Source of the DNA: Pleurobrachia bachei
Taxonomy: Eukaryota > Ctenophora > Tentaculata > Cydippida > Pleurobrachiidae
Direction of reading: 5' to 3'
NCBI GenBank assembly: GCA_000695325.1
Contig: AVPN01001453.1
Span: 1 to 22,958, forward strand
DNA: 22,958 nt
The notes beneath the pieces are model-generated. The model was not told the origin of the DNA. It ran no database searches and saw nothing but the letters and a program-made list of their open reading frames with translations. Both the position numbers and the translations under genes were made by a program. This document shows positions 1-9,300 of this stretch, piece after piece. Numbering within the stretch: the stretch's first letter is position 1; each line of letters starts with the position of its first letter.

Positions 1-500
1 AGGTTGATCAGGTACAGGAGGTACTGCCTCATATTCCCAGACACACACACTCTCTCTCTCTCAGGTTGATCAGGTACAGGAGGTATTGTCCACTACTCCC
101 AGACACACACACACACACACCCTCTCTCTCCTGATTCCTCTCTTTCTCAGGTTGATAAGGTACTGCCTCATACTCCCAGACACACACTCTCTCTCTCAGG
201 TTGATCAGGTACAGGAGGTACTGCCTCATACTCCCAGAAACACACACTCTCTCTCTCAGGTTGATCAGGTACAGGAGGTACTGCCTCATTCTCCCAGACA
301 CACACACTCCCTCTCTCTCAGGTTGATCAGGTACAGGAGTTATTGTCCACTACTCTCAGACACACACACACACACACACACACAGCACACTCTCTCCTCT
401 CTTTCTCAGGTTGATCAGGTACAGGAAGTACTGCCTCATACTCCCAGACACACACACTCCCTCTCTCTCAGGTTGATAAGGTACTGCGCCATATTCACAG
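1..500 (+). repeat. Eight-unit minisatellite carrying half a CUE-domain reading frame and splice-site-like ends
   Basis: Units begin with AGGTTGAT at 1, 63, 149, 198, 258, 320, 408 and 470, with spacings of 49 to 88 bases that vary with (CA)n and (CT)n runs. A full unit is a pyrimidine run ending CAG, then GTTGATCAGGTACAGGAGG, then TACTGCCTCATACTCCCAG. The CT-rich run plus CAG looks like a 3' splice site, and AGGTAC just inside looks like a 5' splice site. The unit reads VDQVQEVLPHTP, which resembles the start of a CUE domain. The last unit is degenerate and runs straight into the exon encoding the second half of that domain. I infer that the array grew by tandem duplication of an exon start with its acceptor. 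Whether any unit is spliced into mRNA cannot be told from sequence. Confidence 0.85.
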
Positions 501-584
501 ACACCTACATTAATATATGATGACCTGAGGAACACCGGAAGGAGCATTGCCACCATCGAGAATGTACTACAGAATAGGAGGTAA
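501..584 (+). CDS. Partial gene: exon encoding C-terminal half of a CUE domain (AUP1/AMFR-like)
   Basis: After an acceptor-like TTCACAG, the frame reads TPTLIYDDLRNTG, then RSIATIENVLQNRR, then TAA at 582-584. CUE domains run from a (M/V)(F/L)P motif to a di-leucine-like pair. Joined in thought to the VQEVLPH of the preceding repeat units, the order matches AUP1 (VKEVLPHVP..DL..TG) and AMFR. In those families the domain binds ubiquitin and acts in ER-associated degradation. A donor (AG|GTAATT, exon end 580) just before the stop suggests the gene may continue. One possible continuation starts after TTCTGACAG at 647, which keeps phase, but it soon enters a dispersed repeat. The rest of the gene lies left of the window. 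The domain call is fairly secure; the family member is a guess. Confidence 0.55.
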   Translation, partial: TPTLIYDDLRNTGRSIATIENVLQNRR

Positions 585-720
585 TTTAGCAAACGTCAGA
601 TCTATATTCTTTGAGAATACCAAACGCACCCCCTGCTTCTGACAGATCCCCTTCAGGCTTCTTTTCTCCTTATTCCAAGCTTGAGCCCTATACTTTACCT
701 TTCTTATCCTGTGTCTTTTT

Positions 721-785
721 GGGGCCATTTAAAAAGCACAACCATGATTTTTGGTCGTTTTTTACCCCCTCCCTCCCACTGACCA
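721..785 (+). repeat. Dispersed repeat, copy 1 (GGGGCCATT... family)
   Basis: It begins GGGGCCATTTAAAAAGCAC, then CCATG, a T-rich run and a C-rich run. The same order recurs in the same orientation at 22395, with about one difference in every four to six bases. No terminal inverted partner or target duplication was found, so this may be one end of a larger mobile element or a degraded non-autonomous element. The family is not recognised. Confidence 0.5.
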
Positions 786-1391
786 TTCGGAAGGCCTTCC
801 AAATTTGCCACATCCCCTCCCCATGTCTGAGTTTCGTCGGCTTCACACACGCTTTCCTCCAAGGGATAGAGCACTCTCTCGCCATTTGATTCAAAATCAT
901 TTAATAAGGACTTATATTTTCTTTGTTTTCATGAACGTGGGCTAGAATTCAGATTTGATCACCCTATAAGTATAACATAACACGAGATTATGCCCTTTGC
1001 GATAGAATTAAGAAATTGGTAAGGTTCGTTAAAGTGAGAGTGGACAGTAACAGAATTGGACAAGCCTGATCGACGTATTTTCGATTATATTCAGTATTAA
1101 CTTTTGCCACTCTCAAAATACAAATTCCTCGCTGTGTTATATTTTTTACCAGGGGGCGGAACTCTCTCTGTGTTTTGTGTTCGTACATGTCCGAACTTGT
1201 CCCGTGCGTGTGAAAGAGAGAAATTGTACAGCTAGGAATGTGTCTTTTGAGAACGTGAAAAAGGGAAAATACTCTGAGAATTACGTTCTACTTCCTCAAT
1301 CACGCTTGTACAATTCTGTTTCTGACTACGTTCGACAGCTACAGTATTAACTATTCCCCGTTAACCGACTTCTTTCCTACTGCATTATCTT

Positions 1392-1451
1392 CCTTCGTTT
1401 ATAGCTGTGACATGCACTGTTATTAGTGCATGTCACAGCCATGAGCGAAGG
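1392..1451. repeat. Hairpin: 15-bp perfect stem extended by outer 6-bp stem
   Basis: GCTGTGACATGCACT (1404-1418) pairs perfectly with AGTGCATGTCACAGC (1425-1439) across a 6-base loop. After a 6x6 internal loop, CCTTCG (1392-1397) pairs with CGAAGG (1446-1451). The size is close to a small pre-miRNA, but the stem is shorter than usual. It could equally be a foldback remnant like the others in the window. Confidence 0.7.
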
Positions 1452-1680
1452 TTATTAGTAATAACTAGAACTCTGACGTGTGTAACTATTTTAATACATT
1501 AATTGTCACTGAAAAGATATCAAATATGTTACTGTCCGAGTGATCTGGGTTATTCGAGTTTACACATACCCTAATCCTAACCCATATTATAACAAATGAA
1601 AAGGGAACACGTGTACTGTTTGCTTTATTCAAACTCTTTGTTATTGTAAATTTATATAGTAACAGTTTTTTCCATTTCAG

Positions 1681-1764
1681 TTACTGAAGGAGTCGCTTTT
1701 GATAACTACCTATAAAGAACTACAAGTACTAGTACAAGAGGAACGCTGCTCTGACTTGCGATGA
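1681..1764 (+). CDS. Possible terminal exon of an unidentified gene
   Basis: A strong acceptor (TTTTTTCCATTTCAG) precedes an open phase-0 frame of 27 residues, LLKESLLITTYKELQ then VLVQEERCSDLR, ending in TGA at 1762-1764. An AATAAA lies 22 bases past the stop (1786-1791). The peptide would form an amphipathic helix. This acceptor, stop and AATAAA order is what a last exon looks like, but the frame does not join in phase to the CUE exon at 501-580. If it belongs to that gene, an intervening exon is missing from my reading. No homology is recognised. Confidence 0.25.
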   Translation, partial: LLKESLLITTYKELQVLVQEERCSDLR

Positions 1765-1785
1765 CATTAGATCTGCACTGAAATC

Positions 1786-1791
1786 AATAAA
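1786..1791 (+). terminator. Polyadenylation signal AATAAA
   Basis: A canonical hexamer lies 22 bases downstream of the stop of the possible terminal exon, in an AT-rich context. It supports a + strand transcript ending near 1810. Confidence 0.4.
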
Positions 1792-2017
1792 GATTTGACT
1801 CCACAAAGACTATAAAAAGACTATGGACTCTATATTGATTAAATCTTATTGAATAATCATACTCCAATTCTATAAGATAACAGTGAATGTGGCTGTGATA
1901 AACTGTCGAGGTGAGAGAATGTAGATTGCATGGGTGTAAAGTAACTGAGAAAGTTTTAGTTTTTCATTTTGACTGGTATACGAAATTAGTAGGGGTTTAT
2001 TTTAGAATAACGCTAAG

Positions 2018-2120
2018 GTACGCTCTACAATATGGTAACAAACCCCGTCTATTTACTCATCTCAACCAGTACGCTCTACAATATGGTAACAAACCCCGTC
2101 TAGTTACTCATCTCAACCAG
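2018..2120 (+). repeat. 51-bp direct duplication
   Basis: Two copies starting TACGCTCTACAATATGGTAA at 2019 and 2070 differ by one base over 51. Each ends TCTCAACCAG, which resembles a splice acceptor. The period is a multiple of three and the surrounding frame stays open (1911-2162), but no family resemblance is seen. Confidence 0.8.
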
Positions 2121-2499
2121 CTGGACCACATCCGGCTGGAAGGAGAAAACACAGCTTCCTAACCAACCTGTCTTTACTCTTTAATTTATTCTCAGTACTA
2201 ATAGCTGAGAACAGAGAAACTGGCACTTAGACACTAATAATTCCATAATTTATGTGTAAGATGCGGATCTATGGGTCATATTAATAACTATCAATTTCAT
2301 TGGCTACATGGAAGCCTGAGTGAGATCGAGGTCGCGCAGCGACCAATTTATAAAACTAAAAGATGTTTTTAATTTGACTCTCTAAACTGTCGAGTAAAAG
2401 GAAGATGCTGCTGTTTCAATGTTTGGCCATGTAATGCTCAACACTTCATCAGCACTGTCCTGGTATTGGTAAATTGACATGGCGCGATGGTTTGTCCGT

Positions 2500-2720
2500 T
2501 TGTTTGTGTGCCCCGATGGGAGAAACGGCTGACGCGAAGATCAAATCTCTGGGAGTCTCGCGCGCAATTTCGAGGTCTAGCACACAAATTTGGCGGGAAA
2601 TCCTCAGCTGCGCGGGCGTTGATCCGCCGCGCAAAACGAGTGCTGTCAATGAATTTGCGCGTGCTAGACCTGTGCTCGACCTGTGCTTGACCTCGTGCTC
2701 GACCTTCATGTGCTCGACCT
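2500..2720. promoter_or_regulatory. CpG-rich promoter-like segment
   Basis: CpG is conspicuously denser here (CGCGCG, GCGCGGGCG, CCGCCGCGC) than in the AT-rich flanks. The segment holds a perfect E2F site and a five-fold GTGCTNGACCT repeat, and it sits 50 to 270 bases upstream of the start codon at 2770. I read it as the promoter of the following small gene and perhaps of the LRR gene. The direction is inferred. Confidence 0.45.
2589..2600 (+). promoter_or_regulatory. Perfect E2F/DP consensus site
   Basis: TTTGGCGGGAAA matches the canonical E2F/DP consensus exactly. It sits in the CpG-rich segment about 170 bases before the candidate start codon at 2770, which suggests cell-cycle-linked transcription. 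The match is direct; binding is inferred. Confidence 0.6.
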
Positions 2721-2722
2721 GA
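2660..2722 (+). repeat. Five short tandem copies of GTGCTNGACCT
   Basis: GTGCTAGACCT, GTGCTCGACCT, GTGCTTGACCT, GTGCTCGACCT and GTGCTCGACCT occur within about 60 bases, spaced 11 to 16 apart. Irregular spacing with a conserved core suggests clustered binding sites as much as simple slippage. One copy contains TGACCT, a nuclear-receptor half-site. Confidence 0.7.
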
Positions 2723-2769
2723 ACATTTCCGAGTGTGCTCATTAACATTTTATACATGGCGCGGAAACA

Positions 2770-2997
2770 ATGTCCTTCATCAGAGAAAAGACACGTTTCA
2801 GTTTGCTAAGATCAACACTTGTTGCACTTCGGGGCACCAAGAGAAGAGTTGTCCGAGTCAGTATGGAAGATGTCGATTTTCGAGACAAGTGAGCAGAGAG
2901 AGGGAGATTGAGAGTATGAAGGTGTGTGGGTAATTTATTATTTTTTTCACGTTTTTTTGTCAGAACTGAGCTCACCACACTGCAGCAGCACGTGTGA
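2770..2997 (+). CDS. Candidate two-exon 50-residue basic microprotein
   Basis: The exons are 2770-2888 and 2964-2997, with the intron opening GTGAGC and closing TTTTTTTGTCAG after a T-rich tract. They join in phase (AA|A) and end in TGA. The protein is MSFIREKTRFSLLRSTLVAL, then RGTKRRVVRVSMEDV, then DFRDKTELTTLQQHV. The first 32 residues are strongly basic with regularly spaced hydrophobic residues, like a mitochondrial targeting helix or a nucleic-acid-binding segment. The last 18 are acidic and polar. An in-frame stop lies upstream of the ATG. The location just downstream of the CpG-rich, E2F-bearing segment supports expression. It could instead be a leader reading frame in the LRR-gene transcript. 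No family is recognised. Confidence 0.4.
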
Positions 2998-3393
2998 CTG
3001 TGAGTGTGACGTCACTGAGTATTTCAGTACAATCTTTCTTTTATACATGGCTAAAAACAATTTGAATTAATTTATTATATCCAATTATGTACAGATAACC
3101 TTGATTTCTATATCTATTTTACTAATTGAACCGGTACCCCGGCTTTCGCAAAAAAAGCTAAATCCGCGGTTCAGGTTTAAAGTTTTTGTACTGACTGTTT
3201 TTAGTTTTTACTTTTGTCTTTTGACTTTTTGTGCAAAGAACGCCTCAGTTTTGAGGATTGACTCCGCTTGAGAGTTGAGAAATATACGTAATTTCGATGA
3301 AATCAAGTTTCAACTTTATTCAACCTTTTAGTTGGCAGGTAGTGATGTAAAAAGCATCGGTCATGGGCTCAACAGAGATCTTTAAATCAAACA
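2998..3393. other. Short intergenic or 5' UTR segment
   Basis: AT-rich, with no gene seen. TTTTATACATGGC at 3042 repeats a string from 2747. A T-rich tract with TTGGCAG at about 3332-3338 and CAACAG at 3371-3376 could be 5' UTR splice acceptors for the following gene. Confidence 0.4.
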
Positions 3394-6300
3394 ATGTTCC
3401 CTCCATCACTCAAACAACTGGCACAGCAAACTCTAGTTCGAGATGCCCTCTTTACACCACACCAGAGTGCACTGATATCCCTGATAGAAGGGAAGGAGGA
3501 TTGCTATCTTCCTGAAGATGTTTCTGCAGAGGTAAATCGGAAAGTTTGTGTTCTTCAATTCTTAACACGTTCCCATGTGATTCACATAATTTAAAATAAA
3601 TATTAAATAATTAAGAAATGATAAATTAATGTCAAATCAGTGTGAGTTAATAAGTTATTCTCATAATGTCAGGTTTTGGTTCAGCTGTGTGAGACGTGGT
3701 GTAAACCCCGGGAACTCAGTGAAGGCGCCAAAGTATTGATACACAATGCGGCTACAGAGGTCACCCTTTCAAATATTTCCCACCAAGGAGGGCACTCGCC
3801 TCAACTATATGAGCTGTTCTCGAGGTACGTACAATAACAATAGATGCGAACGAAGGTAGTTCCAGGACCCACTTTTCGGTAGAAAGAAGAAAAGAAACTG
3901 TATGATTTGTTTTCGATGTTTGTGCCCAGTAAGAACAGCGATAGAAAGCATTTTACTCTGTCCATTACCTGTACAAAAGAACCATTTAGAGTCCTTACCA
4001 ACGTGCAGATCACAGCGAACTTTATAGCGAAAACAAACATACAAACAAACTAGAATATTTGCGTGATCTTCAAAAATCTCCTCGTTCTGAGAGACGTATC
4101 CTGATTTGATGTTTGTTTTTAAAAGCATGCTATAAAGTTTGGACTATATACATTTTATATTGATCCCTTGTTTTCAGATGTTTGAACCTTCAACAAATCC
4201 ACCTATCTGGTGTATCACTTTGGCCTGGTTTCTTTCCCACCCTCCGACCAACATGCCCTACCATCACACACCTCTCATTCTCGTGCTGCCGCTCCATCAC
4301 AGATATTGACATCAGTTCCGTTATTTTGGAGTGCTGTCCACGGTTGGTTTCCCTCAATCTGGCCCACTGCCAGATAACAGATGACGCCTTTGTCATGGTC
4401 CAACCTGCCCGAGTGCAGTGTGGGGAGTGCGGTTGTTATGGTAACAAACGACTCATTTTGGAAGGTTTGTGGGGGGAGTTGCTTCTTAGCTTCGTAGCCT
4501 TTTGAATCCACGAAGTTGAGTTTTTATAATACTCAGCCAGAATTAATAACATCCCATGTCCCGTATCTCTCGAGCAAGATTTATAACCTTTTCCTAATTG
4601 CACATATCTTCAGATTTGGATTTGACTGGGTGCATGAAAATTACAAGTCGTGCTGTTCGGAAACTAGTTGAGCTCTGTGGACCGAGTCTGAGACGGTTAA
4701 TTCTGAACCAGTGTGTGGATATTTACTGTACAGCCCTGTGGTACCTTACAGGAATATTCCAAGGTAGCTCCTTATGTCAAATTAGTTAAATTGGTTCTGT
4801 ACTTGGATTAAAGAGAGAATTAATAATTCATTGGTTTACCTTGAAATTGAAATGTCTGATTATACCTGACGTAACTTACCAAAATGATATCTCTGCCATT
4901 GCATTTTGAAAACAATGAAACGGGTTATAAATCGCACCTCTGTATGTTGTACGGGGGGGGGAGTAAGGGAGTGCTACATATATTACGTCGTCTTCATTTT
5001 TTAACCTATCAAGATCTAATAACTTACAAATGTTCAATCTAGCATACAAAAACAGTTAAATTTGATAAACTAATTCCTTGTTATCCTATCTAGGAAAAGA
5101 AAAGTTTCTCGACGAAGATTTCGAAGTTCCAGAACCACTATCCTGCTGTTGCGACATTGACATCGCACACCGTCACGCTCACTGGCAAGCCACAAGAAAG
5201 GGAAAAGCCTACCAAGAAGAACAAGAATCACCTTGTCCCCCACTGCCCCGTCTCCTGCACTATCTTAGTGAGCTGTTAGAGGGCCAGAGTGGGTTCCTAA
5301 TATCCTTCCTATCACACACAACAAGCGAGGAAGAAGTTGCAGGTCCTTCATCCTCTACAGCAGTAACACCAACTGTCAAAACACCTGTCACAGAAGAAGA
5401 TTTTGATAAGAAAGAGAGTTGTCTACACGTTTGTAGACTGCGTCTCAGGACCCTCTTGGAGGGTTTGGTCGGTGATTGTGCTAAATCTTGTCGGGAGCTG
5501 GGGGCCATTATAAATCAAGATTATGATGACATTAATATCGACCATCATCGGTCATTCCGTACCGTTTCCTCAGCTATTTCAGTTAATATTGATGGAGTTA
5601 GGGGTGTGTTAGAGAGTCTGGTTGCCATTGACTACACTTCAGCTGGGGGTGAAGATGTTTCACCGGGACCACTGTTGGGCAGGGTTTTGGAGTACAAATC
5701 AGCGTTGGAGCGAGTCATGGTGGAAATTGCACGGAATGAGTTGTTGAGGTTGCAGCTCAGACATTCGTTGCAGTTGGAGGCCTTACAGAGAGATGAACTG
5801 GACCGGATGAAGGAGATGCACGGACATTTGAGTGAGTTCTCTAATGATCTTATCGCGGAAATGGATCAACAGGAACGGGAACAGGAACAGGAGCAAGGTC
5901 AGGAGCAGGAAATTGAAGAGCAGGATCATGAAGAGCCAGACATGGGTCAAATCCAAAATCAAGAAGATCGAGGGGACCATGATCAAGTTTCTGATATAAC
6001 TCCTGCGACAGAAGAACCGACAAATGAAGAACACCCATCCTCCATTATTCAAGATTTAGAAGAACCTGGGGTTAGTGCAGCTGATAATGGTGAGTTGAAT
6101 CAAACTGGGTCAGGAACAACAGCAGACACAACCCTTACAGCTGAATCTTTTGTAACCGGCTCCCATTTAGATTCCGCTCCCCATTCCTCCCAATCCACCA
6201 GTTCTGATCTGATTCAGGACAAATCCTTGGATTCCACTACCAGTTCCACTTCTACAGAGTACCATTCAGCTGAGGAAGACATTAGTGAGGACCATGTTAC

Positions 6301-9300
6301 TCCTATCGCTACCACACCTACTGAGCATGATGTGGGACCTTTAGTGCAGGAAAATGTTGATGTTCAACATAATGTCGGGCCTCTAACTCAGGATGTGGCC
6401 GACATTCAACATAATGTGGGGCCTCTAGCTCAGGATTTGTCTGACATTCAACTTGTGGAGGATAATATTGTAGAGAATGATCAAGCCGGAATTGTTCAGA
6501 TTGATGAAGATGCTGGTCCTGCCAGAGTTTTCGAACTGCGGGGAGAAGATATAGTTCCTAATCTACTTGATGAGAGAGAGGAAGATATCTATCAGGACGA
6601 GGTTATACCTGTCCGACCTCCAAGTCCCCAGATTGAAATCCGGGGGACTGAGGAAGACACACCGGAACTGGTGACTCTGTTAAAATCTGAGGTTTCACTG
6701 TTGTTGCAACATGGGAAATACACCCACTGTCCTTCTTGTTGCCCCTACGCCTATACTCCAAAGGTAAGGGGAGTTATTTAATCGGTAATAATGAGAGTAA
6801 GGGATAAAAGGATGGGGTTAGCTGTTACCAGTTGGTTACAGCTTGACAGTTTTGGGTAGTTTGTGGGTAGGTTACCTAGTTAACTGGTAATTAATCTTGA
6901 TTTGTTCTGTAGAAAAGAGGGAGAGATCAAAATCGAATTCTTGTTACCATGGTTACTACGTGGGGTTACAGTGGCACATTACACCTAAACCACCCCCCTA
7001 ATTATCCCCTACTTGCAGATTGAAGAGTTGGCCCTGTGTAATACGAAGTACCAGACCGAGATTCTAGCTAGGACCCTTCTCAAGGGGTTTGTAGCTGTTA
7101 ACAAAGGATTACGTTCTATCAGCCTTTCTTGGCCCTGTCTTGACAATGACACGGTAAGAGTTGCAACTTTTTAGAAAACACAAATAATTTCGGAAGGTAA
7201 TTTAGATTTAATATTATGTAATTTGTTTTTTTAATAAGTTTTGAGAGAAAGAGATAGAGAATAAAACTCCATCTTTTAAAAATGATTAAAGACCGGATTA
7301 AAGTGTTACATTATTTTCAGGTTGAGTTTATTGCTAAGACTTGTCCAGGTCTTGAATCACTAACTCTGGAACAGGCAACTGGGTTGCAGTCACCGTTAGT
7401 CTACTTCTCACGGCACAATCTCACGTGAGTACCCACCCCCTCCCGCTCCTCCGTACCCTCCTGTGTGCTATACGACGCTAGGATCTTCATCCTTCTTGTG
7501 CCATGACTTCTGCAATCTGCATCACCTTCTGTCGTTATCTAGTTACTCCAGCTCTGGGGTAAAGAGCTTGCCGATTATCCAGGGTTTCCTGGAATACTAA
7601 GCGGCTCCAATTCGTTATTTTGCAATGGGAGTTTCGAAATGTTCACTTGGTCTTTCCTATGGTATATTCAACCGCTTAACAGCCAGCCAGACTTAGGCTA
7701 GAGCTAGAGTAAATCAGGGGAAGTTAGGAAGACATTTAAAAATGAAAAATTAATTATTTAGCTGTCTAAAGGTATGGTTTCTCTACTACACTAGAATTGT
7801 GCTAGGGCCATCTAAAGACCTGAAATCATAAAAAGGCAACCAAATTCCTCCAAAAATCTCTCTAAATAGGTAGTCTGACCCCCGAAGTCTCCGATGCCAT
7901 TATGTATATATCCGCAGAGAACTGAATACAATGGGCACGTGGATATACGACGTAGATATATTGAGATGTGTTAACTCCAACCTAACCCGAGTTTGTGTTG
8001 CTGAATCCTATATTACAGACATTTCCCTTCGGCTGCTCGCACTCCGCGGCAAGGTTGGTAGTATGTAGTCTGATTTCTTAAATAACCGTCCTCTCTTGTT
8101 TCTGTCACAATCACTGAGAGACAATCTCACTCTTTTTGTTACAGTCACTGAGAGACAACCTGATCACCCTTCTAATTCTGTTTCAGTCACTTAAACAATT
8201 CCCCCTTTCAGTTGGTTGAGTTGAATCTGAACTGGTGTGACAACATAACGGATTCAGGGATCGCTGCTGTGGTAACCGCTCACTCCGCCTCACTACAAAC
8301 ACTCCTTGGTAAGAGTTGTATTATACTGAGAAACATTCTTGAATACAATCTTGAATACAGATTACCTGCTCTAAAAATAATACACCCCTCTAAATTTTAG
8401 AAGGGTGTATTAGTTTTAGAGTCTAAATCTAAGTGTAATTTGCCCTCTAAAACTAACTATTTAATTACCCCCTCTCTCCCCTACAGTTCGCCAATGTGCG
8501 TATGGTACCAAAACACTGAATGCTATTGCTAAATGTAGCAAACTGCGGGTGCTCGATCTATCGCAAATCACCGAGATAACAGGTAAAATATGGGTACTCC
8601 AGCTCTCGACACTTCGGTGTTGTACGGTGTACCACTTAGTAGGTTCATTCAGTGACCAATTGTGGATGTGCGTTTTGATACCTGTTTTTAAAATATCAGT
8701 TATTGAGAAATATTATCGCTCTGATTCCTAGATCATTTGAGTCCCCGAAAGTGGTATAATATTCTCTCACAATAGTGCATGTTGCATAAGTTGAAGAAAT
8801 GGTGCACTATTTCTTCAACTAATGCAAAATGCATCTATAATGTAGTAAATGATTGTAGTTCTGCAAGCCATTGTCCATTGTTCACCAAACCATTGTTATA
8901 ACAATACTTGACAGTTGACACCCCCCCCCTGTTCAGAAGCAGCCTGGAACACATTTGCAGTTTCTCTACCGCTCCTTGAAAATCTCGACATGAGTTGGAT
9001 GTTCGGAGTTAAAGACCCCCACCTCTCTCTACTTTTGGCTCACTGCCCGCGGTTGAAGAAACTGAATATTGACGGGCACAAACAAATCACAACGAAGTGC
9101 TTTAGAAAGATGATGGTTGCATTACCGGTTAGTTTGGGAGAGAGAAATGTTTCAAATCGTCCAATCAGCCCTAGTTGAGAGATTTTAGTAACAATACAAA
9201 CAAACAAACAGACAAACTGGCGTAAAACCAGTGTTGAGTACATGCCTTTTGAGTACTGGCTGATCAAATTTCGGTTTGGCTCCATTGTACAATTATTGTT

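Larger units (their letters stand above)
585..1680. other. Non-coding stretch with dispersed repeat and hairpin
   Basis: No convincing gene is seen. The open frames here are short, lack family resemblance and partly cover a dispersed repeat at 721-785. A strong hairpin lies at 1392-1451. A pyrimidine-rich tract and acceptor-like TTTTCCATTTCAG end the stretch. Confidence 0.5.

Noticed and set aside
1-500. CRISPR-like array
   Set aside because: Units are contiguous tandem repeats with microsatellite tracts, not identical repeats with unique spacers, and the genome is eukaryotic.
29-592. Minus-strand open frames and the + frame 86-520 across the minisatellite
   Set aside because: Continuous frames through CA/CT simple repeats arise from repeat periodicity. 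Only the VDQVQEVLPHTP segment resembles a protein family, so it is treated as repeat-borne.
1392-1451. microRNA precursor
   Set aside because: The stem of 15 bp plus a large internal loop is short for a pre-miRNA, and several unrelated foldbacks occur in the window. Kept only as a hairpin.
1911-2162. 83-residue + frame covering the 51-bp duplication
   Set aside because: No family resemblance and no clear splice or start context. The duplicated part keeps the frame only because 51 is divisible by three.
2449-2757. 102-residue minus frame opposite the CpG-rich segment
   Set aside because: GC-rich DNA lacks stops by chance, and the composition is Arg/Ser/Ala-random. The promoter-like reading explains the segment better.
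3801-4128. Minus-strand frames inside LRR intron 2
   Set aside because: Low-complexity hydrophobic and Phe-rich translation overlapping a well-supported intron, with no splice or start support.
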